Shown: piece by piece, positions 1 to 8,163 of the stretch
Position numbering within the stretch: the first letter of the stretch is position 1
Layout: each line of letters begins with the position of its first letter
Origin: JBHFEI01 sp041928815
Lineage (GTDB): Bacteria; Pseudomonadota; Alphaproteobacteria; Rhizobiales; Rhizobiaceae
Assembly (NCBI RefSeq): GCF_041928815.1
Contig: NZ_JBHFEI010000007.1
Coordinates: forward strand, 1 to 64,000
Length of the DNA: 64,000 bases
Reading direction: 5' to 3'
Program-made: the position numbers and the translations under genes
Notes under the pieces: model-generated
Database searches by the model: none
Told to the model about the DNA's origin: nothing
What the model saw: only the letters and a program-made list of their open reading frames with translations

Positions 1-108
1 CCTAAAGCGTGTCGCGATCTTTCAGATTCGCTCGTACGCTTTAGGTCTTTGTTTTTACGCGTGTCTTTTCGCAAAACCGCTGCACACCTTTGCAAGACCC
101 GCTTTAGG
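1..108. repeat. Rhizobial palindromic mosaic repeat (RIME-like)
   Basis: The stretch is bounded by CCTAAAGCG at 1-9 and CGCTTTAGG at 100-108, with another CGCTTTAGG at 37-45, so 1-45 forms a stem with 9-bp perfect arms. The interior contains GCAAAACCGCTGCACAC, which I recognise from intergenic mosaic repeats of Sinorhizobium/Rhizobium. Its lower GC differs from the flanking coding DNA. It lies in the 3' part of a permease gene. The element may extend beyond the window edge. Confidence 0.7.
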
Positions 109-746
109 GGAAGCGCGAGCACGGCGACGAAGAAGAGCGCGGCGAAGCCGGACCGCACCGCCATCGCGGTGAAGGGCTCGACGCCGTCCGCCATCGCCGG
201 CCGGGCGAGCAGGCTTCCGGCCGCCTGGCCGAGGGCGGTGACGACGCCGAAGACGATGCCGGCCTGGGGGATCGCCGTCGCCGGTCCTCGGCCCCGCACC
301 GGCAGGCCGATCGCAAGCAGGATGCCGGCAAGGACCAGCGCGACGCCCGCCGCCTGCCCCGGCGTGACCGTTTCGCCGAGCACGGCATAGCCGAGCGCCA
401 GGGAAAAAGGCGCGGACAGCGAGAAGAGCAACGCCGTCAGGCGCGGGCCCACGGCATAGATCGCGGCGAAATAGGTGGTGCTGGCGACGGCGATCCCGAC
501 GAAGCCCGAAGCGGCGAGCATGCCCGCCTGCCAGACACCGAGCGTCTGCCAGCCGCCGAGGACGAGCGAGACGAGGCCCGTCATGGCGAAGCTCGCCACC
601 AGCTGCCAGCGCGTCAGCTGCAGGAGCGGCACGCGGCCTTTCAGCTCGCCGATGAACATCGCGCTGAGCGCGATGCAGATCGAGGCTCCGACGGCGAAGG
701 CTTCGGACGCGAACACGCAAGGACACTCCGTCGAAGGGGCGATCAC
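1..746 (-). CDS. DMT/EamA-family permease, C-terminus replaced by a repeat, runs off window
   Basis: Inner-membrane permease of the drug/metabolite transporter superfamily, probably an exporter; substrate unknown. The frame starts at GTG 746 behind a GGAAGG ribosome-binding site (753-758); no ATG is available. Translation gives hydrophobic helices typical of an EamA repeat, including the segments ASTTYFAAIYAVGPRLTALL and GETVTPGQAAGVALVLAGIL, then the start of a second EamA repeat. After about residue 212 the frame enters the palindromic repeat at 1-108 and loses permease character, though it stays open to the window edge. The normal family length is about 290 residues, so the gene is probably disrupted. 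It is the third gene of an operon with the amidase and carbamoylase-like hydrolase, so it may once have handled their substrate or product. Confidence 0.65.
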   Translation of the reverse strand, partial: MIAPSTECPCVFASEAFAVGASICIALSAMFIGELKGRVPLLQLTRWQLVASFAMTGLVSLVLGGWQTLGVWQAGMLAASGFVGIAVASTTYFAAIYAVGPRLTALLFSLSAPFSLALGYAVLGETVTPGQAAGVALVLAGILLAIGLPVRGRGPATAIPQAGIVFGVVTALGQAAGSLLARPAMADGVEPFTAMAVRSGFAALFFVAVLALPLKRVLQRCAAVLRKDTRKNKDLKRTSESERSRHAL

Positions 747-809
747 GCCGAGCCTTCCCACATCCCGGCGATTCCCGCCATCCGCATCCGGTTGGCGCGG
801 CCGCCCGGA

Positions 810-2075
810 TCAGTCCTTCGGCGCCGGCGGCTCGAGGACGAGGCGCTCGAGGATCGCCGCCAGCCAGGCGGCGCCGCGCTTCAGGTCGCCCATGTCGGAA
901 TATTCGTCCGGATGGTGGCAGAGGCCGCCCCGACTCGGCACGGTCAGCATCAGGCAGCGCGTCACCTGCATCATCATGATCGCGTCATGGCCGGGAAGCG
1001 TGTCAATGTGCATCGGTTCGATGCCGAAATTGGCGACGGCAATCGCATCGGCGAGTTGCCCGAGCTCTTCGTCGAAACGGCCGGGACGGCGCAGGTCGTC
1101 GCGCACGATCTCGTGGCCGACGCCGGCGACCGCCGCCGCCGTCTCGATGATCGGCATCAGCTTGGCGACGTTCTCCTCCATCACCTCCGGCTTCATCGAG
1201 CGGATCTCGACGAAGCCGAGCGCCGAATCCGGCACGACATTGCGCGAGTTCGGCGCGACGAGCAGCTTCGCGACCGAGGTGTGCAGGTCGCCGACCGGCG
1301 CGGCATCGGCGAGGCCGCGCACGCCGGTGATCATCTGCGCCGCGGCATAGAGCGCGTCGCGGCGCTTCGCCATCGGCGTCGGGCCGGTATGCGAGGTCTC
1401 GCCGATGAAATGGACGTCGAGCTTGTGCGCGCCCCACCAGCGGTCGAAGACGCCGAGCGCCACGCCCTTGTCCTCGAGATAGGAGCCGCATTCGACATGG
1501 AGCTCGACATAGGCGCGGGGGAAGGGCGGGGCCGCGTCCGTCCCGATGAAGCCGATCGCCTCCATGGCGTCGCGGGCGAGGACGCCGTCGGCATCCCGCT
1601 GCGCCAGCGTCTCCTCGGCCGTCAGCTGGCCCGTATAGACCTTCGAGCCCATGAAGGTAAAGAAACGCGCGCCCTCCTCGCCGGAAAAGGCGACGACGGC
1701 GAGGTTGGCGACGGGCGTCGTGCCTGCCGCCTTCAGCCGGTCGCGCACGGCAAGCGCGGCATCGAGCCCGGCGATGACGCCATAGGCGCCGTCGAAACGG
1801 CCGCCCATCGGCTGGCTGTCGATATGGGAGCCGGCCATGATCAGCGGCGCATCCGCGCCGGCGCCGAGATCGAGGATACCGAAGATGTTGCCGATCCCGT
1901 CGATACGGACCTCGAAGCCTTCCTCCCTAAGCCAGGCGACGAGCTGGCGGCGGGCCTCGCCGTTGGCGGCGCTCGATTCCATGCGGTGGACGCCGCCGTC
2001 GCCGGTGGAGCCGATCTCGGAGAAGGTCTCGAAGCGCTTTTCGAAGCCGGCGGGAATGTCATGGGTCGCGGTCAT
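810..2075 (-). CDS. M20-family Zn-dependent hydrolase (N-carbamoyl-L-amino acid hydrolase / allantoate amidohydrolase type)
   Basis: A cytoplasmic binuclear metallo-amidohydrolase of 421 residues, the usual family length. Metal-site motifs are in order: GSHIDSQPMGGRFDGAYG with His84 and Asp95, SGEEGARF with Glu133/134, ELHVE with His193, and VPSRGGLCHHPDEY near residue 387. Family members cleave N-carbamoyl amino acids, beta-ureidopropionate or allantoate, releasing ammonia and CO2. The usual HIEQG motif reads HVECG here, a Gln-to-Cys change near the active site. The gene follows the amidase at a 15-bp gap, so the two probably act in one ureide/amide pathway. The exact substrate cannot be assigned. 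Confidence 0.85.
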   Translation of the reverse strand: MTATHDIPAGFEKRFETFSEIGSTGDGGVHRMESSAANGEARRQLVAWLREEGFEVRIDGIGNIFGILDLGAGADAPLIMAGSHIDSQPMGGRFDGAYGVIAGLDAALAVRDRLKAAGTTPVANLAVVAFSGEEGARFFTFMGSKVYTGQLTAEETLAQRDADGVLARDAMEAIGFIGTDAAPPFPRAYVELHVECGSYLEDKGVALGVFDRWWGAHKLDVHFIGETSHTGPTPMAKRRDALYAAAQMITGVRGLADAAPVGDLHTSVAKLLVAPNSRNVVPDSALGFVEIRSMKPEVMEENVAKLMPIIETAAAVAGVGHEIVRDDLRRPGRFDEELGQLADAIAVANFGIEPMHIDTLPGHDAIMMMQVTRCLMLTVPSRGGLCHHPDEYSDMGDLKRGAAWLAAILERLVLEPPAPKD

Positions 2076-2090
2076 CGTCTTGTCCTCCCG

Positions 2091-3491
2091 TCAGCCGCGC
2101 GGAACCGTCGGCCAGTCCATCGTGACGCCGCGCAGGTCCTCGAGCGTCTTCGTGAGCTGCAGCACGCCGAGATCGTCGCAGCGATGGCCGATCACCTGCA
2201 CGCCGATCGGCAGGTGGCGCTCGTCGAGGGCGAAGTTGACGGACGAGGCCGGCTGGCCGGTCTGGTTGAACATCGCGGTGAAGACGGTGTGGCCGAGCGG
2301 CTTGTCGCGGAACATGCCGGGCTCCTCGGCCGGGAAATTCACCACGGGCAGCGTCGGCGCCAGCACGTAGTCATAGCCTTCGAAGGCGGCAAACAGCTTC
2401 GCCCGCATGCGGGTGATCTCGCCGAGCAGCGCCCAGGCGTCGAGCGCGCTCATCTCCTTCGCCGGCTGGCACCAGTCGCGCACATAATGCAGGAATTCAT
2501 GGTCCTCGTGCGGCGGCAGGCTCTTCCATTCGGCATAGCCGCGGATCATCAGCCAGCGGTCAATCGGCTCGTAGCAATCGGAATCCAGCGGCGAGACGAA
2601 GGGGGTGACGATCGCACCCTCGGCCTCCAGCGCCTTGCCCGCGGCTTCCACCGTGGCGGCGACGACCGCCTCCGGCTTCGGGCCGAACCCCATGTCGGTG
2701 AGGATGCCGATCCTCAGCCCCTTCACGTCGCGCGTCAGATGGTCCTGATACTGGGTGCCGTCCTTGGGGAAACTCCAGGGATCGCGCTCGTCGAAGCCGG
2801 AAAGCACGGTCATCAGGAAGGCGATGTCCTCGGTCGAGCGGCCGAGGGGACCTGCCGAGCGCATGAATTCCGGCATCAGGTGCGGGATGCGGCCCTGCGT
2901 CGGTTTGAGCGAGACGAGGCCGCAATGGCCGGCCGGGCAGCGCACCGAGCCGGCGATGTCGGAACCGACCGAGAGAAAGCCCATGCCGGCGGCGAGCGAG
3001 GCGCCGGCGCCGGCCGACGAGCCGCCGGTGTTGAAGGCGCGGCCCCAGGGATTGCGGACGATGCCGAACATGGTGGAGACGCCGGCGGCGAGCAGGCCGC
3101 AATCCGGCATGGTTGTCTTGGCGAAGATCGTCGCGCCCGTCTCCTTCAGCCGCGCGGCGGGCGGCGAATCGAAGCTCGACGGCGGCGCGTTCCGGTTGGC
3201 GGCGATGCCGTGGTAATAGGGCCAGCCCTTCATCGCCACGCTGTCCTTGACCGTCATCGGCACGCCGTCGAGGATGCCGAGCGGGCTGCCCGCCTTCCAG
3301 CGCGCCTCCGAGGCCCTGGCATTCTCCATCGCCTCCTCGGGGCGGATCGAGAACAGGGCGTTGACGGCGGGATTGGTCGCTTCGACATGGTCGAGCGTCG
3401 CGGCGAGCACCTCGACGGGCGAGAGCGTGCCGTCGCGGAAGCCGTCGGTCAGCGCGCGCACGCTTGTTTCTGCCAGTTCGGTCGGGGTCAT
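2091..3491 (-). CDS. Amidase signature family hydrolase
   Basis: A 466-residue amidase of the Ser-cisSer-Lys class. Visible catalytic residues are Lys82 (in TVKDS), Ser158/159 (in GGSSAGAG) and the nucleophile Ser182 (in GSDIAGSVRCPAG). The reading frame is open further upstream, but the start at 3491 is chosen because GGAGAGA lies just before it and the protein then begins MTPTELAETSV, as in the family. Family members hydrolyse carboxamides, including carbamoyl and aryl/acyl amides; the substrate is not evident. It is the first gene of a minus-strand operon with the M20 hydrolase and the DMT permease, divergent from two kinase-like genes. Confidence 0.9.
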   Translation of the reverse strand: MTPTELAETSVRALTDGFRDGTLSPVEVLAATLDHVEATNPAVNALFSIRPEEAMENARASEARWKAGSPLGILDGVPMTVKDSVAMKGWPYYHGIAANRNAPPSSFDSPPAARLKETGATIFAKTTMPDCGLLAAGVSTMFGIVRNPWGRAFNTGGSSAGAGASLAAGMGFLSVGSDIAGSVRCPAGHCGLVSLKPTQGRIPHLMPEFMRSAGPLGRSTEDIAFLMTVLSGFDERDPWSFPKDGTQYQDHLTRDVKGLRIGILTDMGFGPKPEAVVAATVEAAGKALEAEGAIVTPFVSPLDSDCYEPIDRWLMIRGYAEWKSLPPHEDHEFLHYVRDWCQPAKEMSALDAWALLGEITRMRAKLFAAFEGYDYVLAPTLPVVNFPAEEPGMFRDKPLGHTVFTAMFNQTGQPASSVNFALDERHLPIGVQVIGHRCDDLGVLQLTKTLEDLRGVTMDWPTVPRG

Positions 3492-3757
3492 GCCTGTCTC
3501 TCCATCTCGGGACCGCCCGTCGCCGGCAGCCATCCGTGTCAGCCTCGGATCCTCGCCGGCGCCCGGGTCGGGCGCGGCGCAACGCGCATCCCTCCCGGAC
3601 GCGTTCGCGCCCCTCTCATAGCGGGGCCGGCGCCCGCCCCGCGACGGCTTTCGGGCGGGGATCAAAAATTGGTGGAACGACAGACATGATCGCTTCGTGA
3701 CGGAAACGGTGGCCTGTGCGAAGGTCCGGCCAAAGAACAAAAGCGAAGAGGGTACTA

Positions 3758-4702
3758 ATGGAAGACGAAGCAAGGCGGCTCGCCGCCGTCCGCAGGGTTC
3801 CGGGCTTTGAGGATCGGCCGGTCGTCATCGAGCCCGCGATCCCCGTGCTCGCCTCGCCGAGCTGGCGCGGCGTCGACGGCGTCCCGCTTGTCGCCCGCGA
3901 CACGGAGACGGATGCGACGCTGTTCATCAAGCAGATCCATCCGGACACGGCCTTCTACATCGACGTCGCCGCCGCCTTCGACGCGGCGGAAAAGGCGGGC
4001 GCGCTCGGCGTCGGGCCGACGGTGCATGTCGCCGATGTCGAGAACGGCATCCTCGTCAGCGAGGACCTTTCCGCCGCCGGCTGGCGGGTGGCGGGCCTCG
4101 AGAAGGGCTACGACGCGGCCTTCGTCGACGCGGTCATGGAAAAGCGCCGTGCCTTTGCCGCCGCAGCACCGCTGAAACGCGTGGCGAACGTGTTCGAGGA
4201 CGTCGCGCGCCTCCATGCGATCGTCACCGAGAAGGGCGTCACCGTTCCGGCCGACACCGGCTGGCTGGTCGACATGGTCGGCTTCGCCGCCGACGCGATG
4301 GGGAAGGGCGGTTTCACCGAAACGCCGATCCATGGCGACGGCAACATCTCCAACATCCTGTGGAAGGACGGCGATGTCCGGCTCGTCGATTTCGACCGCG
4401 CCGGCAACGGCGATCCGCTCGAGGATGCCGGCTCCTTCTTCGTCGAGGCCTTCGCCTTCGAGCCCGAAGCGCGCATCGCCTTCGACCGGCTTTTCCCCAA
4501 TGCCGGCGAGACCGCCTTCAACCGCCTGCGCTTCTACGGCCTTGCCGACGACCTGCGCTGGGGGCTGATCGCCGCCATCCAGGCGAGCCTTTCGCCGCGC
4601 ACGGTCAACGAATTCTACAAGTATTCCAACTGGCGCTTCGTCCGGGCCCGCATGGGCGCCCGCGATCCGCGCTTCGGTGAACGCATCAGGAGGGCCGGAT
4701 GA
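3758..4702 (+). CDS. APH/choline-kinase-fold phosphotransferase
   Basis: A 314-residue protein-kinase-like-fold small-molecule kinase. The catalytic loop HGDGNISNILW (about residue 190) is followed by VRLVDFDRAGNGDPLEDAG, the Brenner and DFD-type metal motifs of the APH/ChoK superfamily. The start at 3758 is preceded by GAAGAGGG; an in-frame ATG at 3716 lacks a good site. It overlaps the next kinase gene by 4 bp, so the two are co-translated. The pair is divergent from the amidase operon. The substrate may be an amino alcohol, sugar or related compound; nothing in the sequence decides this. Confidence 0.8.
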   Translation: MEDEARRLAAVRRVPGFEDRPVVIEPAIPVLASPSWRGVDGVPLVARDTETDATLFIKQIHPDTAFYIDVAAAFDAAEKAGALGVGPTVHVADVENGILVSEDLSAAGWRVAGLEKGYDAAFVDAVMEKRRAFAAAAPLKRVANVFEDVARLHAIVTEKGVTVPADTGWLVDMVGFAADAMGKGGFTETPIHGDGNISNILWKDGDVRLVDFDRAGNGDPLEDAGSFFVEAFAFEPEARIAFDRLFPNAGETAFNRLRFYGLADDLRWGLIAAIQASLSPRTVNEFYKYSNWRFVRARMGARDPRFGERIRRAG

Positions 4703-5643
4703 TCATCCGCAGACGGCTGGGCGAGGCCCGCAGCCAGTACGAACGCGACGTCGAGGCGGCGATCCTGCGCGTGCCGCAATGGCAGGGCAAGGGCGTGACC
4801 TACGGCATGCTCGTCGGCGGCCTCAACAACCGCAACTGGCGCGTCCAGATCGACGGCGACAGCCGCGACTACTTCCTGAAGATCCCCGGCGAAGGCACGG
4901 AGATCTTCATCAACCGCGTTACCTCGAACGAGGCGGCCGTCAACGCGCACAGCCTCGGCATCGCGCCGGAGGTGATCTTCTTCGATCCGTCCGACGGGCT
5001 GGAAGTGCACGAGTTCCTGGAGGGCTACACGGCCTGCACGACGACGGACTTCTTCCGTCCGGAGATCCAGAGCGCCGTGCTCGACCTCTACAAGACCTTC
5101 CATGGCGGCCCGAAACTGTCGCAGACGAAGACGATCTTCGACCTGATCGACGAGCATCTCGACCAGGCCCGTTCGCTCGGCTCCCACATGCCGGAAGACC
5201 TCGACTGGATGATGCACTACTACGAGAAGGCGCGCGCGGCCTTCACGGCGTCCGGCTTCGACCTCGTCTCCTGCTTCAACGATCCGATGCCCGGCAACTT
5301 CCTCATCGGCCAGGGCAAGCCGATGAAACTGATCGACTACGAATTCGCCTCGACCAACGAGCGCGCCTACGAACTCGGCGTGCTCTTCGGCGAGATGTTC
5401 TTCGACGAGCCGAAGACGCTGGAACTGATCGAGATGTATTACGGCGAACTGCGGCGCGACCTCGTCGCCCGCGTCTATGTCTGCCGGGCGCTCGCCGACA
5501 TCAAATGGGCCTCGTGGGCCGTCGTCTGCCGCAAGCTCAACGACTGGGACTTCGATTTCCAGAAATACGGCGTGTGGAAATACATGCGCGCGCGCGACCT
5601 CTTCCTCGACGCCCGCTTCGACGGATGGCTGCGCGCCGTCTGA
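4699..5643 (+). CDS. Choline/ethanolamine-kinase-like phosphotransferase
   Basis: A 314-residue kinase of the choline kinase/LicA branch. The catalytic loop is CFNDPMPGNFL (about residue 190) and the metal loop is LIDYEFASTNERAYELG, closely matching the CHNDLxxxNF and LIDWEYAxxNxxxFDLA patterns of that family. The aspartate and asparagine of both motifs are kept. The start codon overlaps the stop of the preceding paralogue (ATGA), which implies translational coupling. Two dissimilar kinases encoded side by side could form a heteromer or act on related substrates; this is inference. A mosaic palindromic repeat follows the stop codon and separates it from the convergent metal ATPase gene. Confidence 0.8.
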   Translation: MIIRRRLGEARSQYERDVEAAILRVPQWQGKGVTYGMLVGGLNNRNWRVQIDGDSRDYFLKIPGEGTEIFINRVTSNEAAVNAHSLGIAPEVIFFDPSDGLEVHEFLEGYTACTTTDFFRPEIQSAVLDLYKTFHGGPKLSQTKTIFDLIDEHLDQARSLGSHMPEDLDWMMHYYEKARAAFTASGFDLVSCFNDPMPGNFLIGQGKPMKLIDYEFASTNERAYELGVLFGEMFFDEPKTLELIEMYYGELRRDLVARVYVCRALADIKWASWAVVCRKLNDWDFDFQKYGVWKYMRARDLFLDARFDGWLRAV

Positions 5644-5672
5644 CGGCGGCCGACCTGCCGGGCGCGACACCC

Positions 5673-5776
5673 TGGAGCATTTCCGGTGATCCCGTGATCG
5701 CCGGAAATGCTCCAAATCCTTCTTTTTTCGCATTCTCCGACGCCGAAGCGATCCCGCTTCGGCTGGAAATGCTCCA
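5673..5776. repeat. Palindromic intergenic mosaic element
   Basis: Three linked modules are visible. Positions 5673-5714 form a near-perfect palindrome with outer arms TGGAGCATTTCC and GGAAATGCTCCA and one mismatch per arm. Positions 5742-5763 form a hairpin with arms GCCGAAGCG and CGCTTCGGC around ATCC. Positions 5764-5776 repeat TGGAAATGCTCCA. Such elements lie between genes in rhizobial genomes. Here it separates convergent genes and could act as a two-way transcription stop or RNA-stabilising structure. Confidence 0.7.
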
Positions 5777-5814
5777 TGTGCCGCGCCCGTCCTCTTCAGT
5801 GCCGGGCTCCCGGC

Positions 5815-8049
5815 CTAAGGCCGCGTCGCCGGCAGTCTCAACAGCCTCAGCGCATTGAGGGTGACGAGGACGGTCGCGCCCGTGTCGGCGAGGATCGCCG
5901 GCCAGAGCCCGGTCACGCCGAGGACGGTCGTCACAAGGAAGACGGCCTTCAGGCCGAGCGCGAGCGCGATGTTCTGGCGGATGTTGCGCATCGTGCGCTT
6001 CGACAGGTCGATCATCCGGGCGACGTCGCCGACGCGGCCATGCAGGATGGCGGCATCGGCGGTCTCCAGCGCCACGTCCGTGCCCCCGCCCATGGCGATG
6101 CCGACATCGGCGGCGGCGAGCGCCGGCGCGTCGTTGATGCCGTCGCCGACCTTGCCGACGACGAGGCCGTCCCTGCGCAGCTCCGACACGATCCGCTGCT
6201 TGTCCTCCGGCATCAGTTCCGCGCGCACCTCGATGCGAAGCGCCGCCCCGATCGCCGCCGCCGTGCGGCGGTTGTCGCCGGTCAGCATCACCGTCCGGAT
6301 GCCGCCCGCCCGCAGCGCGTCGAGGCCCGCGCCCGCATCCGCCCTCGGCTCGTCGCGCATGGCGATGGCGCCGGCAGGCACGTCGCCGACCAGCAGAACC
6401 GACACCGTCTTGCCGTCGTCGTTCAGCCGCGCGATCGCCGCGAGGCGGTCGTCGGACAGCGGCACTCTCTCGCCCGCCGCCTTCGGCGATCCGAAGAACA
6501 CGGCCTCCCCGTCGACCGTGGCGATGACCCCCTTGCCGCCCAGCGCACGCGCGGCCGACGCCGGGGGGATCTTAACGCCTTCGGCCGCAGCGCGCGCGAG
6601 CACAGCCAGCGCCAGCGGATGGCTCGATCCCTGGTCCACCGCCGCCGCATAGCGCAGCACCTCGACTTCGGAGCGGTCGAAGGCGATGATGTCGGTGACC
6701 TGCGGCTTTCCGTCCGTCAGCGTGCCCGTCTTGTCGAAGGCGACCGCCGTCAGCGCGCCGAGCCGCTCCAGAACGGCGCCGCCCTTCAGCAGCAGGCCGC
6801 GCCGGGCGCCGGCAGACAGCGACGCGGCGATCGCCGCCGGCGTCGAGATGACCAGCGCGCAGGGGCAGCCGATCAGGAGGATGGCGAGGCCCTTGTAGAC
6901 CCACTCGCTCCAGGAGGCGCCGGCGAGGAGCGGCGGCAGGATCGCGACGAGCGCGGCGACCGCCACGACGCCGGGCGTATAATAGGTCGAGAAGCGGTCG
7001 ATGAAGCGTTCGGTCGGCGCCTTCGATTCCTGCGCCTCCTCGACGAGCCGGATGACCCGGGCGATCGTATTGTCCGCCGCCGCGGCGCTGACGCGGACGC
7101 GCAGGGCGCCGTCGCCATTGACCGTGCCGGCGAAGACCGCTGCGCCGACGCCTTTCAGGACCGGCGTGCTCTCCCCCGTCACCGGGGCTTCGTCGATCGC
7201 GCTCTCCCCGTCCATGATCGTTCCGTCCGCCGGAATCCGGTCTCCGGGCCGCACCAGGATCAGCGCGCCGACGGCGAGATCCTCCGCCGGCACCTCCCGC
7301 GTCACGCCGTTTTCCTCGAGCCGCGCCGTCTTCGGCACCAGCGCCGCCAGTGCCTGGATGCTTTGCCGCGCCCTGCCGGCGGCGACGCCCTCGAGCAGTT
7401 CGCCGACGAGGAAGAGGAAGACGACCGCGGCCGCCTCCTCGCCCGCGTCGATGACGACGGCGCCGATCGCAGCGACCGTCATCAGCATCTCGATCGAGAA
7501 CGGCGTGCCGGCGAGCGCCGCCATGACGGCCCGGCGCGCGATCGGGATCAGTCCGACCAGAAGCGCCGCGACGAAGGCGAAGGGGGCGATCGCCGGCACG
7601 AGATGGCCGAGGGCGTAGGCGAGCAGCAGCGCGACGCCGGAGAAAAGCGTGAGCCGGCCCTTGCGGCTCCGCCACCAGGCCCCCTCCCCGCCCGCGCCGT
7701 GGTGATCCCCATGGAGCCCCATCGGCGACGCGGCGGCCGGCGTCCGCGTGCCGGTGTCTTCTTGTCGATGCGACGGACCATCATCATGCGCATGAGCATG
7801 GTGATCATGCGCGCAGCCGCCGCGCGCGGATGCGAGCGGCGTGGCGGCATAGCCGAGACCGCTGAGCTTCGCCCCGATCGCCGCGAGGTCGCCCGACGCC
7901 GCATGGGTGACCGTCATCGTTCCGGCAGTCACCGAAACGCTGACATCCTCCACCCCCGGCATGCGCCGCACGGCCGTGTCGATCTTCCCCGCACAGGAGG
8001 CGCAATCCATCCCGTCGACCTTGAAGCGTGTCTTGCGTGTGTCGGTCAT
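5815..8049 (-). CDS. zntA: P1B-type heavy-metal ATPase (ZntA/CadA-like exporter)
   Basis: A 744-residue inner-membrane ATPase that exports divalent soft metals (Zn, Cd, Pb are typical). Features in order: an N-terminal metal-binding domain with GMDCASC (Cys16, Cys19), a His/Asp-rich linker at about residues 79-117, membrane helices, the actuator loop VTGEST, the transmembrane CPC motif (about 395-397) typical of the Zn/Cd group, and the phosphorylation site DKTGTLT with Asp439, then the GDGINDAPAL hinge motif. The start at 8049 is behind AAGGAAGGA and downstream of a MerR-type promoter; the upstream frame extension would overlap that promoter. The His-rich linker suggests zinc preference, which is inference. 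Confidence 0.93.
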   Translation of the reverse strand: MTDTRKTRFKVDGMDCASCAGKIDTAVRRMPGVEDVSVSVTAGTMTVTHAASGDLAAIGAKLSGLGYAATPLASARGGCAHDHHAHAHDDGPSHRQEDTGTRTPAAASPMGLHGDHHGAGGEGAWWRSRKGRLTLFSGVALLLAYALGHLVPAIAPFAFVAALLVGLIPIARRAVMAALAGTPFSIEMLMTVAAIGAVVIDAGEEAAAVVFLFLVGELLEGVAAGRARQSIQALAALVPKTARLEENGVTREVPAEDLAVGALILVRPGDRIPADGTIMDGESAIDEAPVTGESTPVLKGVGAAVFAGTVNGDGALRVRVSAAAADNTIARVIRLVEEAQESKAPTERFIDRFSTYYTPGVVAVAALVAILPPLLAGASWSEWVYKGLAILLIGCPCALVISTPAAIAASLSAGARRGLLLKGGAVLERLGALTAVAFDKTGTLTDGKPQVTDIIAFDRSEVEVLRYAAAVDQGSSHPLALAVLARAAAEGVKIPPASAARALGGKGVIATVDGEAVFFGSPKAAGERVPLSDDRLAAIARLNDDGKTVSVLLVGDVPAGAIAMRDEPRADAGAGLDALRAGGIRTVMLTGDNRRTAAAIGAALRIEVRAELMPEDKQRIVSELRRDGLVVGKVGDGINDAPALAAADVGIAMGGGTDVALETADAAILHGRVGDVARMIDLSKRTMRNIRQNIALALGLKAVFLVTTVLGVTGLWPAILADTGATVLVTLNALRLLRLPATRP

Positions 8050-8072
8050 TGTCCTTCCTTTCGCTTTCAGGA

Positions 8073-8103
8073 AGGCTACGACCTCGAGCCGCTGGAGGTT
8101 CAA
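8073..8103 (-). promoter_or_regulatory. MerR-family-type promoter of the metal ATPase gene
   Basis: On the minus strand a -35 box TTGAAC (8098-8103) and a -10 box TAGCCT (8073-8078) are separated by 19 bp, the overlong spacer typical of MerR/ZntR/CadR-controlled promoters. The spacer region holds the dyad ACCTCCAGCGGCTCGAGGT (8081-8099), with one mismatch between arms, where the regulator would bind and untwist DNA on metal binding. The predicted start of transcription near 8066 fits the translation start at 8049. No MerR-type gene is present in this window. Confidence 0.7.
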
Positions 8104-8163
8104 GAGGAAATTTCGGGCGACGATCGCTTCAGGCGCGGTGCGATGCCGGACGTCGGGACCGCG

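Noticed and set aside
792..3689. A 965-codon open frame on the plus strand opposite the amidase and carbamoylase-like genes
   Set aside because: It is an antisense frame kept open by high GC. Its product is Arg/Ala/Gly/His-rich with no domain, while the minus strand encodes two intact enzymes with catalytic motifs.
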